64,000 nt of DNA, taken from assembly GCA_965649825.1 (NCBI GenBank), contig OZ287695.1:310001-374000 (forward strand). The letters are read 5' to 3'. The stretch is from Penicillus capitatus. Taxonomy: Eukaryota > Chlorophyta. Made by a program: the position numbers and the translations under genes. The notes below the pieces were generated by a model, which was given only the letters and a program-made list of their open reading frames with translations, was not told where the DNA came from and searched no databases. This document shows positions 57,849 to 64,000 of the stretch, in pieces. The stretch's first letter is position 1; every line of letters starts with the position of its first letter.

Positions 57849-59690
57849 ATCCTTACATCTCTTTGGTCTTTCTGCAGCAACGAATTCTGACGTTATGTGT
57901 TGTTCTTGTGCTGACTAAGACTCGCTGCAACGTAATTGCTAGGTCTGATCGTCGCCGCCATTACATTTACCGCGAATTCAAACAGCCATTTAATCGCGAA
58001 GGAACAACGCTGCCATTCTGAAAGTGTCGGTTTCGTAAGCAACGCGCAGTTCCGTAAGGGCGATGCCGAATAAGAAAGGCGCTTGCGTTCCTGGCTGGAG
58101 CTTTTGCATCGAACGCGGTTGTCGAATCGGTTATTTACACCGTCGTCAATTGCGAGCGAAATAATAGCGTCAAAAGAACACGGACGGTTCTTATGACCAA
58201 CGCTATCTTCGTCACCGAGCGATACTCAATCTAACGGGACAGTACTGGAAAGAGTTGGATGGACAGATCCAGCGACAATGAATCTGAACGCCGAAAGGAG
58301 GTCTTCTATCAGATCTTCGACCAGCTCTTGAAGAAGTCGAGGATTCCGTTCTCGACATCGTATCTGAAAACAACATTCTGAGACGACGAAAGACAAATGC
58401 GTTGTTTTCTGTGACTATGAAGATCTCTGGAATCCAGGACGACGCTCCGCAGGTGATTGATGGGCAAGTTGTAAACGGATCTGTTCGCGCGTGAGCTTGA
58501 ACGTCCTCGCCTGCTCCTACGTGTCAACCCGAATACCAAAAACGCTTCAGGTCAGTCAGTGAATGCGTGTCTCTACGACCACGACCCGTTTCATTGGCAG
58601 AGCGACAAAGCGAAAGAGGTAGTCAGAGACAGACAGCGGCACCTTTTCGCGTTTCGGCGAAATGAGAGAAATGCCTGACTGTGTTCATCTTCGAAGTGTT
58701 CGGTTTGATCATTCACAAATGATCGGTAAGTTGAACGTAGCCAAGGCGAGTGCGGACAGACCAGTTTTGCATCCATAAAAAGAATGCTGCTGGGCGATAG
58801 GTTCGTCCTCCTGTAGTCAGCGATCGTCGTTTATTCGACCATTGTTGTCCAAGTGGACGAATGTGACAGAGCGTTCAGCTGCACGTACTATCCGTGTGCT
58901 GCCCGTACAACTTGGAGGAATGATTCTATTCGTGTGTGGCTTGCTGCAGTTTGGGACAAGGCGATATCCTCTTTCGAGAACTGCCCCATCGGAAAACGGA
59001 TCGTCCATTCCGATCATTAAAGAGTGATGGGATCTTCTGCGTTAGTCCCTTGCTCCAGATGCCGTTGCTGGCCACAGTGTTTGGAGAGATGAGTGCAAAG
59101 ATCATCTGACTTCTGGATCGCTGATAACCAACACATAGTCGCACTCTCGCAAACGTGAAGCGCATGAGCAGAGATGCAACATTCAGAATGCACAGTTGCC
59201 GTGTTTTGATTGCTCATAGTGGATGGATGGATTTACCTGTCTTTGCCAAATCGCCGTCGCCGTTATTGAGAAGCTGTTCTGTCCAGCGTCTTTGCTGTGA
59301 CCCTTAACGACGACCATCAGAGTTCTCGCTCGATGCCACCCACGATCCGTAGTTGTTCATGCATCACTATGAGATGAACGAACCATATCTGTTGTAAAAG
59401 CAGAATCCGTTTCTTATTCAATGCCAACAGCTGTTCAGTCCCGAGAGACATGCTTGCGTTAGAGCACAGGGCTCAAGAACACACACTGTTCTTCGTGGCA
59501 CTTAGACAACCGCTTGACAGTCGCTCTGACCGCGCCGAGAAGATGCATCAAATCAAACACGATCATGTGAGCTAGATGTTGATAAGACAGACCGTACAAC
59601 GCATCGTGTCGCATCTGCTGAAGTTTTCTGCGTACTTTGTTCCTCGAAGGCAAGTCGATTTGAACGTTTCGCGAGAGGGTGACTTCATGC
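57849..59690. other. intergenic, no gene recognised
   Basis: About 1.8 kb between protease-ankyrin gene 3 and the decayed NACHT-HEAT copy. Only short open frames without family resemblance are seen. Confidence 0.45.
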
Positions 59691-62050
59691 TGTGCGTGCA
59701 GGTCATATATCGATATGCAAGCTGAAGGTCCGGATGGAGGACTCAGTGAAGTCGAAATGCTCGCCTAGGGAATAGGAAGCCGACCTATTATCGGGCAGTC
59801 GAACGTCGGACAACGTTATGACCCGAGACGTAGCAGGTCGACAGACAGAGTCGAATGGACCGTGCTCCTCGGATGGTTACGCAAGCATGGCAGACAGAGC
59901 GAAATGTCGTAGACTCGAGTCCCCTCTCAAGTACTCGGAAATGACGAAGATCACGTTGCACTCCAAGCACGGTGACGAAGTTTTGGGGATTTATTCCAAG
60001 GCCTTTGCTCATGCCTTTGCCAAGGAAGGTTTTTCTAAACGAACGTGGCGATTGCCCTCTGCAGAACGCTTATGCATGTCAAACCCTCTTCGTATAGCGG
60101 CACTGCGAAGCTAGTAATGCTGACGAAGAAGCTTCTTGGCAACCTCTTGTCACAACCCAAGCTGACGAGGAACAACTTCGCGCAGTACGAAACGACCTTT
60201 CTGGCATTAAATCTATCCTTATTTCTGCTTCACATGTCTAGTCATAAAGACATTGATGAAAAAGAAAAACAAGATCTCCCTCTGTCTATCCATCCCGGTG
60301 AGGGAGTACGACTTAGCGCTGTCGTGCAAGATCTGATTGCTCTTGCGTCCATTGCAATGAAACAGGGGTTATGAAAGAATCTTATGATGGTATTCAAAGT
60401 TTGCAAGGATTAACATATGATATTGTAAAATGAAGCTCAGTTAAATGGTCTGGTTCACATGTACATCGTTACGAACTTCATTTATATGTTCGTAGGCGTT
60501 TCCGGTTACAGTGTGAGAACTTCATGCGCATCTTCACGTAAGTTCATTTCAGGTTCGACATGATTGCACAACGCCGTACGACACGAGAAGGATAGCAGTG
60601 CGCGTTGATATTCAAGTGCAATGTCTTGGATTCAACGACCAGCAGTTAGTAGATTATATATAAAGCGAACTAACCGAAGACGAATCTCCGAGACTCGTTG
60701 AATCCCTCAAAAACTCTCCCGCCATGTGGGAGATGGCCCACATTCCTGTGACGGCCCACGTCCTGTGTTCCTTGTCAAAGGACCACGGTACCGCAGCTGA
60801 AGGACAAGGGAAGAGAGCGAGCATCTTCCAAATATACAACGACATGGCAAACTACGTCTGGGCGCGATTCAAAAAGAAGCCTAAGGCGAGGAACATAAAA
60901 AGATGCGATTTTTTGGTGATTTGGAAAAAAAAATTGCCTTCGAAACTCTTCGGAGTGGTCTCATTCTTATCCCTTTAAGACTCGTTACTTAGTATGCGAC
61001 CTCTACAGACGCAGCAAGAACTTTTAGAGAAAGTGGACTCCTCTTGCTCGTGTTGGAAGGTCAAGAGTACCAATTCCCCCATCTGACATTTAAAGAGTAT
61101 TTCGCCGGCAGACACATTGCCAAGAAGTCGGGAAGAAAAAAGATCGGATGACGAAACTAAAGCGCCGGCTTTCATTCGCGAAGGAAAACAGAAGGAGAAG
61201 CATTTTCTAACAGCATCCTTTGCAATGCACGCATTCGCGGAAAGCCGTAGAAACTTCGCCTTAGACAAGATGCTTTCGATTGTGCAACGACGAACCCGTC
61301 GATGTTTTAGAAGTACAACGCTTTTTAAGAGTAGAAGTTCTTGAGGCAACTCCAGAAGAGGTAGATAAATCATGTCTCGAGATATTTATCGAAGATGAAA
61401 AGACCAGCGAAATTACCAATAGCACGCGAACTCCCAATAAGCACAATGGACGATATCCTGATTCGTCAAATAGTTGTTAGGAGATTTGGGCAATGCACTT
61501 GTGTGTTGCAAGAATTTCCTAGCGTATTTAATGATACCAATGATGAAACAAAACAAGCATTAGCAAATTCACGAATCTTGACATGGAAGGTACTGGATAG
61601 AATTGAGAATGCGCCAAAACTCGCAAAGCATTCTCTGGAACACATAAATGAGACAATCCAAATGCTCCTACAGCTAGTGAACAAAGTCAAAGATTGGTGC
61701 AACACGGAGGAGTGAATAAGAAGGTTTGGATGTGTGGCAAGTAAAGTGTCGAGTTCCTGGCGACCTTCTGCCTTCGCCGACAAGAGACTTCGACAACGAA
61801 GACACGTTAGGGCGTCAGAATGCGCTGGAAGGCATCCGACAGGTAATAGTGACAGTGCCGCAGCTGGCAGGTGACCTTCCGTCGATGCTAGTGAGAGACA
61901 GTGGCGACGGATATCCGTTGCTACGTGGCACAGCGATAGATCGTTTGCATGGTTCCTTCCTCGACTTAACGTCCACGCGTTGCGACGGTTCCGTTCAAAG
62001 GCGACAGATATCGACGTCATCGCGTTTGTGCGTGCGATATGATATCAGCT
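59691..62050 (+). pseudogene. decayed NACHT-HEAT copy C
   Basis: Fragments appear in the same order as in copies A and B but with stops, frameshifts and deletions. VLLGWLRKHGRQSEMS lies near 59855-59905. LTRNNFAQYETTFLALNLSL lies near 60160. An internal loss around 60350-60560 removes the P-loop and Walker B. DIQVQCLGFNDQQL near 60610 is followed by an in-frame stop, then AMWEMAHIPVTAHVLCSLSK, GLLLLVLEGQEYQFPHLTF and, after more breaks, DDILIRQIVVRRFGQ. Only the beginning of the HEAT region survives (ALEGIRQVIVTVPQLAGDLP near 61830). It cannot make a working NTPase. Confidence 0.85.
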
Positions 62051-62767
62051 AGAACAGAAGTGCTATCGCACCATCTCCAGTCACATCACTGCCACAACTG
62101 AGATATTACGTTTGAAACCTCGTCTTCGAAGGACGTCTTTAAACGGCGCTCAGGATACGATGCGACTGCCAGCTGTGGTTCGTTGCGTGTTTCCTCGCCG
62201 TCGAGAAGAAGAGAAAAAAAAGTCTCCAGGCGCGGCCCCATTCCCTGTCACGGTCGGCATCTAGTGTCAGTCTAGTAAGGTCTCTTCGCCTTCATGTAAT
62301 CTGTGTTCGATAGGTTTGTCTGAAGAGACATTGGCAGAGAAGTAGTATCGGGCTGATGTGACATCTGTTTCTCAATATACACAGCGGATGCTTGTCGAGA
62401 GGCGTCGCAGCGACATCGCGTATCGTCGGAAGCATCGAGATCGAGTCCCACCAAAAAGATTTAAAACTTCAATCTTTCCCACATAAAAACCGAAGAACCA
62501 TCAAAGGTCATACGGTGTGTGTTAAGGATGTTGTCCATCAATCAGATCTTGTGTTTAGCAAAGCAACAACGACAGACACGCAACTCTAGTGACTGCTGCG
62601 CGATCAACAAGAAAAAAGAACGATCTAAACCGATGACCTTCCGGGCTGAGACGCTTTTCGTGGTTCGAAAAGCACAAAAAAAAACTGTTAACCCATTCCG
62701 TCGGCTTCTGAACAAAAAGGAGCTGTCGAGACAGAATCTTTACGCTTTCTCAGAATCGGGAAGCGTT
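62051..62767. other. intergenic, no gene recognised
   Basis: Lies between decayed NACHT-HEAT copy C (+) and the 3' end of ankyrin gene 4 (-). No exon recognised. Confidence 0.5.
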
Positions 62768-64000
62768 TCATGGCTTCAGCAGATCCTGGAGTTCTGTTTT
62801 AGTTTGTTCCGTACACACATCGACGTGTGTACAGATAACGTCGTACGGTTTCTTGCCGTCGTCATTTTCGATTGTCTTGAGTTTCGTTCCCATCGAAGTA
62901 TACACTAACGCCTACCGACACAGTTGTTATCGATCACGCCACCGAGTCAAGAACGCGGCTCACCTCGACCGACTCAATTTTTCCAAAGGATGCACCATAG
63001 TGCATCGCTGTGCTTCCCCCATTGTCCTTGGCGTCAACGATTGCACCGCTGTCCAGGAGAGTCTAAGGAAAACATCAATGCGGACTCTCCGAGTGCACGT
63101 CTTACTTCAATGATGTCTTCATTTCCTCGGGTTGTGGCATACATGAGAGGCGTCGTATCGTGTGGCGCCAGCCTATACTCAACATTGGCTCCACGTTTTA
63201 GCAGGAACTACAAAGTTCCACTGGATTAGAGAACGCAGAGGCTGTCACTGACAGACTTTGAGTGCTTTTCTGGAAATCTGATCTATTGCCTCGTAGAGAG
63301 CAGTTTCCCCAGCTCCATCCGGTTGGTCGATTTGCGCTCCGTTATCGAGAAGAAGCTTCGAACAGAGACAGATGGTCAGGGGAGGAGGACTGGCAGCAAC
63401 ACTGGCCTACTTCGACGATGTCCACATTATTGTTTCGTGTTGCTATGTGAAGGGCTGTATCTCCCGTCTGGGTTGGTTTCGTCGGATCGGCGCCGTTTTG
63501 CAGGAGAAACTGCACGTCACGTCTTCAATGACAACGAGTTGGCTCAGCTGTTTGGACTTACCTTCACAATGGCAGAGCTGTCGTCTTTGACGGCAACGTG
63601 AAGCACGTTCATTCCTCTGCGGTTCAAAGCAGATGTGTCCGCTCCTTTGTTGACGAGAACCTTCAAAGCACCCATTCATCAGAAGCATCGAAACAGATAC
63701 CGCCCTGACTTTGACAATCTCTGTGTATTCGTATTTGACTGCTGCATGAAGAGCAGTGTCAGCTGTTCTGTCGGCGATGTTGACATCTGCTCCGGCATCG
63801 ATGAATGCCTGCGGGCGAACAGCCTTCCGATAGGAAACTCAAGATAACAGTACAGGTATTACCTTTACAATCTCCAGATTGTTGTTCTCGACGGCAACGT
63901 GGATTGCTGACTTGTGATCGGCGTCAAAAGTGTCAACGTTGGCGTGGGCTGCAATGAGAATCTTCGAAGAGCAAGTGCATTAGAGCGAATGGCAGCTGAA
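62768..64000 (-). CDS. ankyrin-repeat protein 4 (5' end outside window)
   Basis: Nine minus-strand exons are visible: 63961-63863, 63808-63710, 63660-63562, 63509-63411, 63355-63257, 63207-63106, 63062-62964 and the cap exon 62911-62768, plus the 3' end of an intron at 63962-64000 that belongs to a further upstream exon outside the window. Each repeat exon is 99 or 102 nt in phase 0, for example FLLQNGADPTKPTQTGDTAL and AFIDAGADVNIADRTADTAL. The cap carries the spaced cysteines (DVICTHVDVCTEQTKTELQD) and ends LLKP, as in proteins 1-3. By analogy the missing 5' part may encode a serine protease, but this cannot be seen. Eight exons are fully visible, seven repeats and the cap. Confidence 0.85.

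Overview
The window is nuclear DNA from a eukaryote with a compact, gene-dense genome. Genes are split by very short spliceosomal introns (mostly 42-75 nt, GT-AG, one GC-AG), neighbouring genes abut or overlap, and no bacterial operon signals are seen. The gene set (R2R3-MYB factor, EF-hand NADPH oxidase, RPAP1, INO80C, Mog1, OSBP-related protein, a TLC-type ATP/ADP translocase) fits a protist or alga. The translocase suggests either a plastid or an intracellular-parasite lifestyle. I cannot name the species from sequence alone.

Layout. 0.5-1.7 kb holds a broken SNM1/DCLRE1-like fragment (-). 2.4-8.4 kb holds NACHT-HEAT gene A (-) with its upstream flank. 9.4-10 kb has a doubtful small gene. 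11.1-13.4 kb is protease-ankyrin gene 1 (-). 14-37.6 kb is a block of mostly single-copy housekeeping or regulatory genes: a degenerate SDR, ATP/ADP translocase, a disordered unknown, Usp, METTL21-like methyltransferase, INO80C, NADPH oxidase, RPAP1, MYB, ORP, Mog1 and an RWD-RING protein. 37.9-39.1 kb is a dead protease-ankyrin copy (-). 39.2-46.3 kb is NACHT-HEAT gene B (+). 49.3-51.1 kb is an unresolved hypothetical gene. 51.4-54.2 and 54.9-57.8 kb are protease-ankyrin genes 2 and 3 (+), separated by a 12 x 30-bp minisatellite. 59.7-62.05 kb is a decayed third NACHT-HEAT copy. 62.8-64 kb is a fourth ankyrin gene (-), cut by the window edge.

The main result is two interleaved, expanding, birth-and-death gene families flanking the core block. 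One encodes about 1,800-2,150 aa proteins with an unrecognised ~500 aa N-terminal region, a NACHT NTPase and a nearly regular 37-residue HEAT array (15 versus 26 units). The array grows by in-register duplications of 1, 4 and 13 units of 111 bp. The other family consists of secreted-type trypsin-like serine proteases. In all three complete loci the protease can be spliced in frame, through a short linker exon, to an ankyrin array in which essentially each 33-residue repeat is its own 99-nt phase-0 exon. The architecture and clustering look like a recognition/immune-type or self/non-self locus, but that function is inference. Exon boundaries were placed by hand from GT/AG signals, reading phase and comparison among paralogues; no transcripts were available.
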